From: Trichaptum fuscoviolaceum
Lineage: Eukaryota; Basidiomycota; Agaricomycetes; Hymenochaetales; Trichaptaceae
Direction of reading: 5' to 3'
Assembly (NCBI GenBank): GCA_910574455.1
Contig: CAJSYZ010000007.1
Span: forward strand, 5,451,974-5,515,973
Length of the DNA stretch: 64,000 nucleotides
The translations under genes and the position numbers were made by a program. Below the pieces are notes generated by a model. That model searched no databases. It was not told where the DNA came from and saw nothing but the letters and a program-made list of their open reading frames with translations. Position 1 is the first letter of the stretch, and each line of letters begins with the position of its first letter. Shown here in pieces: positions 32,960-43,418 of the stretch.

Positions 32960-34480
32960 TTTAGTACTAGCTACATACAAGAAACCCACACTGTCAAAGA
33001 CAAGATCGTAGAACATGACGCCAACGGAGAAACCGTTGGCAAGAGTAGTAATACGACGACCGAGGATCTCTTTGACTCTGAGGCCAACTGCGAGACGATC
33101 CTCTCGCAGATCGGAGAGAACGCTGGCGGCTGCATGAAGATGGGCGAAAAGCAGGCTGGAAATTAATTCCCTGGTCGCCAGCAAAGGGGGGCGAGGAACT
33201 CGTACTCAGCGGGGTCAGGACGCCAGCGCATGAGAGCCTTCGGGTCGTCGACAAGGACGCACATGCTGAGGTACGCACCTTCCTGGATCTTATGCATCAC
33301 AGTTTTCCACCCGGCAGGGACAGGCTGTGTCTTATTTGCGACCTGATCCCAGCTTCTGCGGCGGAGGTTAGCTAGAGAATGGCGTAGATGGGGGTGGTCG
33401 ACTTACACTCCTCGGAAGTACCGGCTCTGCAAGGTATCCTGCATCGGGATGCGGTGGTCTGGGTTCTTAGCTAGCAGACGCCGCATCAGATTGCATGCCT
33501 CTGGGAAACGCTTGCGGAACCGTCGAGGGATGAACATATTTTCGTACAGTGCGTTGGCCTCAAGATCCTTGCGATCCCTCCCACAGAAGGGCAGCTAATA
33601 AAGGCGGTGTCAGTGAGGGTGATGGGTTGGAACGGACGAAGCTCACTCTGCCAAAGACAAGCTCATAGAACATGACGGAGAAACTGTCGGCCTTGTACGA
33701 GTAATGGTCGCCATGAAGCATCTCTGGTGCCATTTAGTCCGTCGTGCCACACTTGCCCTTAGTCCTGTGCCAATAGTCATCGTAAGTTAGTATCTCGTCA
33801 ATGCTTACCGCATGTCCTTTGAAAACGTGTGCGAGGCCAAAGTCCCCGATGACGAGCCGAACTTGCTCATCCATGAAGACGTTGTCCGGCTTGAGGTCGT
33901 GATGGACGATGACCTGATTGTGCAAGGTGCCCACGGCATAGCACTACGAAAAAATATGAGACACAACTTGGGGGAAAGGAAGCGGAGACTTACAATTTGC
34001 GCCATGATGAGCTTGATTTCATGCATGCGGAACAGCTTCTTCACGTTGGTCATCGCTCCTCGCAAGATACCACCGGCTGCCAGACCTTGGATGATGATGA
34101 AGTTGTGCGGGTCCATGAAGGATTATGGTGTAAAATAGGTCAAATTAAGCAAAGTCAAGTCAGAAAGGATCTTCTTCTCCGTAAACAACATCTCCCGAAT
34201 GTCTCGGTCGACACCTGCTTGACCGCGACCTTCTTGTCGTATTCGCGATGAGAGATGTCCACGGCCTGGTAGATACGGCCGAACCCGCCTTTTCCAAGGA
34301 CAGCTTCAAGCTTGTCGTCAGGTCGTTTACAAAGATCCTCGCGGGCGAGCTTCGCGGTGTCAACGACCATCGCTGTGCGTTGAGGGGTTGGTCGATGATG
34401 AAGAGACGCGGCACCCGCGTGACACTGCCACCGTGCCACAGGTGTGACGCACAGTGCAAGCATACAGTCACACTCGGGTG
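32960..34480 (-). pseudogene. Captured Ser/Thr protein kinase, decayed
   Basis: Minus-strand exons in order: glycine loop VLGKGGFGRIYQAVD with AVKQV (34300-34200), FIIIQGLAAGGILR, MHEIKLIMAQI, catalytic loop HHDLKPDNVFMDEQ, metal site DFGLAHVF, then GKCGTTD-stop-MAPEM (activation segment, about 33735), SFSVMFYELVFG, LPFCGRDRKDLEAN, and later KNPDHRIPMQDTL and WDQVANKTQPVP. Key catalytic residues (K, HxDLK, DFG, APE) are still readable, but TAA sits between GTTD and MAPE and other frames are broken. A second copy of the SFSV.MFY.LVF exon appears at about 33040-32990. Not functional. Confidence 0.8.
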
Positions 34481-34734
34481 GCACACCAGTAAATCATCAG
34501 ACAAAGACACAAATCATGATAAGAGTATGAAAACATACCAATTACAACAAAAATACGAAATTTGAAGGCCATCCTGTGGATGGATGGGGAGAGACAAAAC
34601 TGGATGGAGGATGAGGAAGTGGGAGGAGAGAGAGAGTGGGGGGGAAGGGAACTTGTTGAACGCGACGCGTCACGCAAAGGTAATTCAAGTTCAAACTCCG
34701 CAGCATCATCACGCCCTCAACTTGAAATTGCTAA

Positions 34735-36730
34735 GTCCGTAAAACCACTCACGAGAAAGTGACTGAAGTCAAGGCCCATCCTGACTACATTCGAGGCCTC
34801 GTTGTTCACCCAACACTTAGCATTGTGCTGACGGGCTGCGATAATATGACAATCAAAGCATGGGACTGGGATAGACAGTGGAAGTGTATTCGTGTGCGTA
34901 CCTCTACCGCTTCAAAATCAGACCCAGTCTAATTATCTCTGAAGGTTTTCGAAGGACACACGCACTACATCATGAACCTTGTATTCAACCACAAGGAAAA
35001 CAACACCTTCGCCTCCTCTTGTCTTGATCGCACCGCAAGAGGTTGTCTCTCGGCTCCACGCCGCCGAATTTCACCCTCGAGGCACATCAGAAGGGCGGCG
35101 TGAACTACGTCGACTTCTAACCCGGTGACAAGCTGTATCGAGCGGTGACGACCGAATCATCAAAATCTGGGACTACCTCAGCAAATTTGTGTACAGACGA
35201 CGGAGGGACACACTAACAACGTCTCGTTTGCCCTGATCCACCCTAGTCTTCCTTGATTGTCAGCGGTTTGGAGGATGGTACGATTAAGATCTGGATCTCG
35301 GGCACGTACCGTCTGGAAACTACCTTAAGCAACGCTCTTGAACGCGCATGGTACATCGCCATCCGACCGCAGGGAAGGAGGTTGGCGTAGGGTACGACAA
35401 TGGTGTGGTCGTGGTCAACCTTTGCCGTGACGAGCCTTCCGACAGCATGGACCCATCAGGCAAACTGGTGTTCACCCGCAACACAGAAGTCTTGTCTGTC
35501 AACTTCCAAGGCGCTGCGAAAGACGAGACGCCTGAAGGACAACGCATACCGCTGTCTGCGAGAACTCGGTACGACTGAAAATTTCGCGCTTTATGACCGT
35601 GGTCGCAGAAGGAGAGTATATCATCTATACTGCGCTGGCCTGGCGAATCAAGGCGTTTGGCAGCGGTTCTTCCTTCGCATGGGCAATAGACTCGACCACG
35701 TACGCTGTGCTGGAGGGACGGACGAGGGTGCGGGTGTACAAGGACTTCAAGGAGAGGAGTAGTCGGGCAATGAAGTGTGCTGGGATTGTGGCCAGTTGAA
35801 GGGTTGCATGGCGGCCCTTTCCCAGGTGCTCGTGGAAGTGGTTTTGTCGTCTTCTGGGACTGGGAGTCTGGTGAGATCGTGGCCATCATCGTCGACGACT
35901 CATTCTACGTCCTGTGCTTCGACTGTGAGGCGTGCAACGTAGCGTAGGAGGCTGAGGTAGACATAGGAGATGAGGGTGTTAAAGAGGCATTTGATGATGT
36001 CGCAGAAATTTCTGAAAGGTATGATTTTTTGTTCATATTTTCCCGTCAAGACCTCGAAGTAGATCGGCGATTGCTTTATCTACACGGATGACGCTAAGCG
36101 GCAGTGAAATACAGACCTTAGCACATTTCGATAAGCAAGTTTCTTCCTTTTCTCCTCGATTTCTACACACTGACAAGGTCTGATAGCCCAATGTACCAGC
36201 TGGCCTACATCACCGCTCATCTGCGTGTATCTTGCCGATAAAGACATTGAAGAGTTCGGTTACTTCCTGTCTTTGAACCTCACCGAGTATGAGAGTGCAA
36301 TCCTGCGTGGGGATGTGGAGGCTGCGGAGGAGATTCTGCCAACTGTACCAAAAGAGCAGTGGAGTAAAGTCGCTCGTTTCCTAGAAGCTCGGGGTACGTC
36401 TTTGGCAATCATCAAATTCAACAGAAAACCTGACTTGATTGCTCTCCTTTTCACAGATCTTGAGGAGCTCGCGTTACAGGTTAAAACAGACCCTGATCAC
36501 AAGTTCGACCTCGCGCTTCAAATCGACGATTTGGACGCCGCCCTTGAGATCGCGCGTACAAAGCCCGAAAACGAGGCAATTACGAGATAGAAGGCTGTCG
36601 GTGACCGCGCGCTGGCCGTCTGTTCGACCTCGCATGGGAATGCTTTGAGAATGCGGGAGACCCGAGTCCGCTCCTCCTGGTGGTACGCGACCGGGATGGT
36701 CTCACGAACTTCCAGGACCCTGCATAGTCT
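34735..36730 (+). pseudogene. Captured COPI beta-prime subunit (COPB2/SEC27), decayed
   Basis: COPB2 is a WD-repeat coat protein of Golgi-to-ER vesicles. Collinear blocks: HPDYIRGLVVHPTLSIVLTG and DNMTIKAWDWDRQWKCIR, an intron, VFEGHTHYIMNLVFN, NNTFASSCLDRTA, then EGHTNNVSFALIHPSLP (through breaks), SGLEDGTIKIW, STYRLETTL-type sequence, LERAWYIAIRPTAGKEVGVG, DEPSDSMDPSGKLVFTRNTE, TPEGQRIPLS, GEYIIYTALAW, FAWAIDSTTYAVLEGRTRVR, LADKDIEEFGY, AAEEILPTVPKEQWSKVARF, DPDHKFDLALQIDDLDAALE and VGDRALAV. Many frameshifts and stops. Retained introns show capture of genomic DNA. Confidence 0.9.
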
Positions 36731-37169
36731 TACCTTGTGAAGTGTTAGCTTCTTAGTATAGCTCCTCTGTATAATCTGAAAAAATTGAGAATGCAATGAC
36801 TTTTAAAACTTGCATTTCTGGTAATACTTCGTAAGACTAACATCTGAATTGTATCACTCTTATAACAGTGCTATATGCCTTTCAGATAATTGTATGACAT
36901 TTTAGCAAAATATATGATGGACATAATTATGATACCATTCTTACAAGGGGACTATCAGCAAGATAGCAGGATTATAATGTCAGAGTAAGCCTTATGGAGG
37001 ATTATATTCTATCGAAAGCATTATGACGTCTTATAATCACGGTATAAGCCAGATGCCATGTGATAATCTATAATAATCATGACAGCTGAGTTATAATGCC
37101 CGGAATCGTCCGGAATTATATATAAGCTTTTTCCCTTTTTCCTGATGCCGAAGCTTGGACTGTTGACCA

Positions 37170-37460
37170 GGCCCGATGGACAAATACGTCTACTCCAGCC
37201 AGCACCGCAGGCAAGCTTCCATATTCTCCGTTGCCTCCGACTCTTTCTGTCAGACAAAGGTCAAACCCTCCCCGCCCGCCGGTCCATCTTTTCCCAACCA
37301 CCCTCTGTCTCACGCGGTAAAGACAGTGGTAACCGCATCGCGTGTCATCAGGAACATGTCTCTCGGACATCCCACATGATTTGCAACCTTACCCAAAAGA
37401 AGATTCCCAGACAGTGCTATGAGGCACTCCAGTACATATTCATAAAAGGGACAGGCTTGT
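37170..37460 (+). other. Unassigned piece at the end of H7
   Basis: A short frame beginning MDKYVYSSQHRRQASIF runs to 37379. I recognise no family. It is probably another scrap of cargo. Confidence 0.25.
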
Positions 37461-37618
37461 AATGATAGTTCTGTATATATGTCTAAAGAATATAATGTTC
37501 TCTATTTTCTTCCCATAACACTTCATACCTATCCCTGGGTAGCGGGCTCTGCTGTGAGGAACTCGCAGCCTCTAACTGCTTGTAAGTCCCTCATAGTATT
37601 TCCGCCGGTTCGGTGATG

Positions 37619-37993
37619 GGGTACCTTAGGAAAACGCAACTCTCCGGATTCTCTGCCAAAACTCATCCGGTCTCGTGACTTGCACTTTCGGTACCGAAAC
37701 TGCCTTTCAAAGTAAGTTGTTCTCACGTTTTTCTTCAACCCGTCGCCGGATGGCCAGATGCCACTTATCTAACTTCTTACTACTACTGCTGCTGTGCTGC
37801 TCATCGGGCTACTCGACGGTGCGCACGGCGCATGCAGGAGGAAGGCGAGCGCCCGGATTGAACTATCCCTGGGTCGACATCGTGAATGGGCCTTACGGGT
37901 AAGGCGGTCTCCTAGGCACGGCACCGCTGAACTTGGGAGGCGGCGACACAACGCCGTCGCTCTCGTTTGACTCGGACAAGGACATGTTGTGGA
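37619..37993 (+). other. H4 5' subterminal region and unassigned cargo
   Basis: GTACCTTAGGAAAACGCAAC and the following 100 bp match the 5' subterminal parts of the other elements (compare 32110-32210). From 37750 a short frame, MARCHLSNFLLLLLLCCSSG, looks like a signal peptide followed by APGLNYPWVDIVNGPYG. It ends before a GT-like site. The source gene is not recognised. Confidence 0.4.
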
Positions 37994-39284
37994 AAAAGCA
38001 GTTAAAGGCTGTGAGCTAACTCACAGCAAAGCCCGCTACCCGGAAATACGGTTAGAGCAAGAGTGAGAGGGAGAAAAAAATCATATTTTTAAGCACACAT
38101 ACAGTACAGAAGTATTATACACCATACTCTTGCTACCGCAGAAGCATCTGCCACAGGAACAGTCCCATTGTGAGTAGCTGCCCAACTTTCAGCAGCCACA
38201 GCTGTATCAAACGTCAGCGGAGGTGGAGGTACAGTGTCTTCAGGATTTCCCCAGCCACCCCACATGCTCTCTTCATCATTCGTGCCTATGCCTTCGTTAT
38301 CCTTGCCCGTCATCAAGGCAAACCCATACTATTGCAGCAGCGGCAGGCCAAGACCAGCACAAGCATCGAGCTTCGCCGCATGTGTGGTATGTAGGAGGTA
38401 AGTAAGGAGAAAGCCCACAAATTGGAAGGATAGAAATGAGCATGATCTAAGCAAATGAGAAGAGTGTGCCCGTTGCGAGACCATCAATCGGGCGCTTGCC
38501 TTGAAGCATCATTCCCAGCGATAAGGACAACTCGGAAGGCGCATGGGCTGCCATCTCCCAGTCTGTCGTCTCCTGTCCGGCAGGACAACATCCGCCTGAG
38601 CGGCGGCGTGCAATGGTGGTGCATCCTTGTCTGTCTCCTCCAGTATAACATAGACACTGTCTTCTATTGAATATGGGATGCAAAAGTAGCTGAAATAGAC
38701 CCGTTAGACTACAAAGTAAAGAAGCAATCTGTTGATGCAGCAAATTAGGCTCACCTTCCACTTTGGCCTTGGAGAGGCTCAGTTTCGCAGTGACATTCGC
38801 AAAGACACCATCATTCCCAGTCCCGCCGCCAATGACCCGCCTTCGTTCCTCGCGCCGACTTCCGTTAAGCAACCTGCAATACGGCCAGGGAGGACGCGGC
38901 GTGCCCACTCAAAGCCCAGGCCACGTACCCATGTGCCACGATTCGACCTTGGACATGCAACAGGACCAGCTGTGCTTGAGTAGTTCGCCCCGTGTTTCCG
39001 GCAGCTACAATGCTCACTGCATCTGATACAGTTGCACTTGGTGTCCGCTCGTTGCCAGTGTTGGATGTCCTCACAGACAAAGTCGGCTTTGCACCGCCGC
39101 AGGGTGTAGACACGGAGACACTGGGCTGATGTTGCTGACTCGGATGGCGGGCGGTGGAGTCAAAAACGCGTGGAAACAACATGCTATGAAAGGTAGCTAT
39201 CACATGACTGTATCTCCTTCCACAAAGGGTTAATTACCCATAAAGGAAATGTCACGTGACTGGATCAGTTTTTGCAGAGAATTC
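37994..39284 (-). mobile_element. Inverted, 5'-truncated Helentron-like element with BSD2 cargo
   Basis: Read on the minus strand, it has the 3' end GGGTAGCGGGC, the hairpin GCTGTGAG-TTAG-CTCACAGC and AACTGCTT (ending near 37994). It runs through BSD2 cargo to the 5' subterminal ATTCTCTGCAAAAACTGATCC at about 39284. The first 55 or so bases (TCCCGC hairpin and GGTACCTTAGG) are missing. It is the only member in this orientation. Confidence 0.65.
38095..38850 (-). pseudogene. Captured BSD2 fragment, inverted copy
   Basis: The minus strand reads GTGNDGVFANVTAKLSLS, an intron, EDSVYVILEETDKDAPPLH, then MLQGKRPIDGLATGTLFSFA, a break, and NPEDTVPPPPLTFDTAVAAE. At the codon where H2 and H5 have TAG this copy has TTG, so it comes from a different branch. 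It lacks most of the three membrane spans after FSFAW because the frame is lost. Confidence 0.75.
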
Positions 39285-39295
39285 CATAGGCAGGC

Positions 39296-39725
39296 ATGGC
39301 GGAAGACGACAAACCTGCACCCCACGCGGCATGGCTGTTCTGGACGATGCGGGGAGTGGATGCTCTCCCACAGCTGCTTGCTCCGCTTTTTGGTTTGCTC
39401 GTCTTACATCGCGCCTCGAAGTCGTCGTGGGTGCGGCCCGGGCAGCCGCTCTCGAGGAGGGTGCAGTCGTTGGGCAGGACGACAATGAGGACTCAATCAT
39501 ACTGTGCGCCGGAGTGTGTTGGGTATGTCTGGGTTAGTGATGGCGTGGGCGGGAAGTGGACCTGGGGCTGATCGGTCGGGTAGGGCAATACAGGTGTCGA
39601 GGACCTGTTGGCCCGCTACTGCGACCACTTGAATCTACCTCCCATCTTCAAGGCCATTTGCGGTAATATGATCAGGCTTCGGCTGCTGGGGGGCGACATC
39701 TACTTTACATGCCACCTTCTTGGAC
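39296..39725 (+). pseudogene. Unidentified captured fragment, related to 4133-4385
   Basis: The longest frame (39296-39571) reads MAEDDKPAPHAAWLFWTMRG and onward, but only its second half is shared with H1. No domain was recognised on either strand. Confidence 0.35.
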
Positions 39726-39892
39726 AGGCTCATAACCTGAGGAATCACTCAGTATTAGTGGTAGAAAACTCCATTGTATGGTATCACGCCAACTTCACTC
39801 TTTCCAGTACCCACCTTACATTGACTTATGTCTGTATGTATGTTGAAGGAAAAATAAAATCTTTTCTCTTTCTTTTTGTAACTTTACTCTCA

Positions 39893-39978
39893 TCTAGTGG
39901 GCTTTGCTGCGAGTAACTCACCACCCATCACTGGGTAGCGGGCTCTGCTGTGAGGAACTCGCAGCTTCTAACTGCTTG
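39893..39978 (+). repeat. Two Helentron 3' termini in series
   Basis: A worn terminus (GTGGGCTTTGCTGCGAGTAACTCACCA) lies just before a complete one (GGGTAGCGGG at 39934, hairpin, AACTGCTTGT to 39978). Both match the element-end consensus. Confidence 0.6.
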
Positions 39979-42900
39979 TTGTTTTGGAACCAGGCGTTCG
40001 GCACTGGCATCCGCCGGGTGAAACTTAAAAACCACGTGGCATTGCAGCCAGTCTTCCTCAGCTCAGGCTGGTTATATTTATTGTTCTTGTCCGAGAACTA
40101 CCATGATCCATCCATCAACTGTAGTAACTAATGGATTGAGGCGGGAAGCTTTTGCGTCCATTCAAAATCCCTTCTGACTCATTCTACCAAGACTCAAATC
40201 ACTTCTCATCCAAGACCCTGGGTTTAAGCAATTTTAGGCTCTTTTGCGTGCGCCAGCGGCCAACGAACTTTGATTAAGTGTGATGTCTAATATGAACTTT
40301 GCACCCACTCTACAGATCCGTGCTACTCCATATAACATGTGGAACACACAATCGGTCGCATAATCTCGGACTTCACGGAGCAGCCAGGAACACGGCCGCT
40401 ATCCATCCGTTTTCTCAGAAAGATTACAAGCAATAGAGACCAAATAATGCTGCATTAGTGTAGGCGCTTCGGGAGGCAAGCATTCCGCGAATGTACCTCG
40501 AGCATCACGCGAGGGAGGAGCTTCGATGTGCTAGGTGCTAGCCCTGCTTTCCGCTGGCGGAACATGGTCTCCTTGGTCACTCGGAGCAGCGGTTTTCAGT
40601 ATCGCATTTGCCGGATCGGTCAGTACTTGAAATGTGGATGATTATTCTAAAATGAGTTCTTCCTCTTGCCATTGTCTTCGGAGGAAAGGTTCTAGAGTGC
40701 GCTAACGTGTTTCTCTGAACCGCAAGTCACTCTGAGCTTGTCCACGACTTCCTCGGCGCCGAGTGCTGTTTGTTTCCGATGGATATTAACATACATTACG
40801 GTTGCAATAGGTACACTAACAGATAGTAGGCGTCTTCTGCGTCTACGTACAGTTCCGACAATCCGCTCAAACATTTTGGACATTACGGAGAAAATTGGAA
40901 AAGAGAGATTAAGATGTAGTGAAGGAAGATCAAGGAGTTAATAGACAATGAAGGGTTCCGTCTGATGCAAGCAATAGGCTTTGCTTGAAGATTCAATATG
41001 CTCTCCGGGTTCAGGCTCCCTGTGTACAGATATTTATCACGCCGATCAATACCGCGATGGTGGTTTACATGTAGTTCTCAGAGCGAAGCATTGCCATCAA
41101 GGCAAGCCGAGTCCCATCAGTCAATAGTATCGAATCACGCATGAATAGGAGTTCTGCACTACTCATAGTAGCCGTGGCATGAGTTCTACGTGCTGTATTC
41201 AAGGTTTCTGGCACACAGCTACATTTTGTATGTACCTCGGGGTAACCGTGAGCTAATCCGGACACTGCATTGCCAAAACACTAGATGGCTGATCTGCGAA
41301 GGCTCCGGGCTTGTTGACCATTTGCGTATAGTAGTCTACGACTCAAATCTTCCTGTTAGCAGAATAGCAAGATGTGACGCAAATGAGTTCATCAGCCCAA
41401 GGAAACTACAGTATCTTCCTAAGCTATTGGGCAGTGCTCAGTGCTCACAAAGGAAATCAGAAGAATCCACCAACTTGAAGTATGAGTGCATCATTCCCAA
41501 TATATAATAGCCGCAATTCAATCCTTCAATTCCACTTGAGTATTAGACAGGGAATCTTGGTTTGAAGTAGCTTGCTTGAGATGACTTTGGATGAGGTTTA
41601 AATTTTGGGTCAGACATGAGTCAAAGGTGACAAGAACAATCCGAAGTCCGGACGTATCGGGTTCAAAGCTTGCGCGTGACACAGTGACAATGCTGTTACT
41701 AAGCATGTCAGTGTGACCTGTCAACACTGTCACAGAGCCTGCCAGTGTGCTCCTCAGGCCCGCCGGCGGCTTCAACCGGTTGCACATTTTCCATTTACTG
41801 TTCCGTCCCAAATGCCCCTACGAATGGAAAGAAGCTTGACTGATTTATCCCTTATAAGCTCCAAATCAGCCACTAAATGAAAGGGAGGAGGTCAACAAGG
41901 TGAGCACCCACCATTGTCTTTAATGTTGAAGTTTAATGAGCCACTGCAAAAACACGAGGCTGATACTTTGTCGGGGTTTCAACACTGTTTTCAGAGGGAC
42001 AGGTAGATCGAAATGATACCGGCGAAATCGCAAAAGATGTCAGTGCAATAAGGCGCGAAGAAGTAAGACTGAAAGAGACAAAGGGGAGAATGTCGCAATC
42101 AAGCTTACTCGGGCGCGGACATCTACACGCCTCCTAACCGCCCTTCTTCGATCTGGACAATCCTGTCGATTCCACATGCGTACCTTTTCCCTCCCTGTTC
42201 CCAACTACAAATGTTCCGAATGTCTGAAGATCGATAAACGGCCATTTTTTCCCCCCGCGCACTCACAACTCCAGCTCACGAAATCACCTACCTGTAGATG
42301 GGTTGAAAAAGCAGCATCATACATGTACAATCGAGGAAACTCAGTGTAATCTGGGCTGTCAATCCCCTAACCTCCATTTCTAACGCCGCGAACCAGGGAG
42401 GCCATGCCCTCTCACATATTTTTGTGGGTCCTGTTCCGGTTTACGAAGACACACATATTGTCCGTCCAAGAGAGAACAAAAGAGGAAGCTATTAACTGTG
42501 TGTGCACATATTTCCATCCTCACCTTTGAGTTTAAGTGGGCAACTGAATGTATAGAATGCATTGAAGTTGATTACAACTCACCCGCATCTTCTTCACTCA
42601 AGCCGGTCTAGTGAAGGCCGCTGAAAGAGTACTTCACGTTGATCAACACCGTCTACCGCAAATCATGCGTACATGCTCGAAAGCTATCCGATTTCGATAT
42701 CATTATATCCTCGGAGGCCTCTGAAGACAACTGTTTCCCGCGCTAATTGCACAGACAAATTCACCATAGCAAGATCCTGTTCGACTTGGGCACGTACGAC
42801 GTTCGCAGAGTGCATAACCTCAGCATGGGGAGCTGGCGTTGGCGTTGGGAATATTAGAATAGATGGAGATGGAATCTGTTCCCTAGCGTTGGGGTGATTG

Positions 42901-43418
42901 CTGGATGGGTTGAATAGGCTTCCAAGAAGTATGTGAGTATGTCCACCGTTGTAAAGTGTTTCGAAATCGAATAGTTAACGTTTTCTGCGACTTTATGAGG
43001 TACATAAGGAGGTGTGTTATTTTCAGTATCTGTCTGCCAAATCCTTTGTCCTCCGATTACAGTACGTCAAGAAAGCCAATAATACTCTCGTTAGAGTTTC
43101 GAGTCTCTAGTACTGACTGAAGCGACCAGACATCATGTAGACATGCGCAGCTACGTCGTTGGAGAGCTGTAGATATATCCATGGGGAGCCGCGAACCCGA
43201 AGCATTTCGCTTTCTCTCTCATAAAGGTGTATTTATGTGTATCTATCGGAAGATAGAAAGCCACATGTTATTTATGGCCATACACTACAACTTGCTCCTC
43301 CATACAAAACAATCCAATGCATACAATATTGTCATCGAGATTCAACAGCGTCTTCCATCTCGCTTCTACAGTCCATAAGGCAAATAACTCCAACAAGCCA
43401 CCCCGCATTTTCCCAAGA
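39979..43418. other. Gene-poor region, nothing recognised
   Basis: This stretch has many short overlapping frames on both strands. The longest minus frame (41518-41811) has no family match. A plus-strand stretch at 42560-42900 has a faint resemblance to 49600-49700 ('caacaccgtctaccgcaaa' against 'caacaccatctaccgcaaa'), suggesting a decayed duplicate of something unidentified. Confidence 0.4.

Larger units (their letters stand above)
32081..37583 (+). mobile_element. Helentron-like element H7 carrying kinase and COPB2 fragments
   Basis: It starts directly after H6 with TCCCGC and the hairpin GCTACC-CTTAA-GGTAGC. It ends with GGGTAGCGGG, GCTGTGAG...CTCGCAGC and AACTGCTTGT at 37583. Its length is 5,503 bp, the largest here. 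It carries two unrelated host gene pieces on opposite strands, flanked by AT-rich tracts (32440-32945 and 36830-37100), plus an unassigned piece at 37170-37460. Confidence 0.65.
25366..37618. mobile_element. TIR element E (about 1 kb) expanded by three Helentrons
   Basis: CATCACCGAACCGGCGGAAA at 25366 faces its exact inverse ending at 37618. Inside the repeats both ends continue similarly (CTTATGAAGTGCT against ACTATGAGGGACT, read inward). Removing 26312-37583, which is exactly three complete Helentrons, leaves an element of about 980 bp. It sits in the 5' end of H4 between GCTTGG and GGGTACC, with a 2-bp (GG) duplication at most. It has no transposase. The class is uncertain. Confidence 0.6.
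25339..39978 (+). mobile_element. Outer Helentron-like element H4, split by nested insertions
   Basis: The 5' end is T^TCCCGC with a worn hairpin (GCGACCC...GGGTTCGC), cut after ...GCTTGG at 25365. The expected continuation (GG)GTACCTTAGGAAAACGCAAC resumes at 37619. Its best 3' partner is the end at 39934-39978 (GGGTAGCGGG, hairpin, AACTGCTTGT). Everything from 25366 to 37618 is therefore read as a later insertion. The remaining outer element is about 2.4 kb and includes an inverted, truncated BSD2 element. The pairing is inferred from unmatched ends. Confidence 0.5.

Noticed and set aside
33734..33934. An apparently good kinase catalytic loop as a functional gene
   Set aside because: A stop codon interrupts the activation segment before MAPE, other exons are frameshifted, and it lies inside a transposable element.
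35348..36590. COPB2-like frames as a working coatomer gene
   Set aside because: Many frame changes and stops, missing ends, and location in H7. The functional gene must be elsewhere.
2963..39978. Autonomous Helitron (Rep-helicase) in the window
   Set aside because: No frame on either strand shows Rep HUH or helicase motifs; all elements here are non-autonomous.
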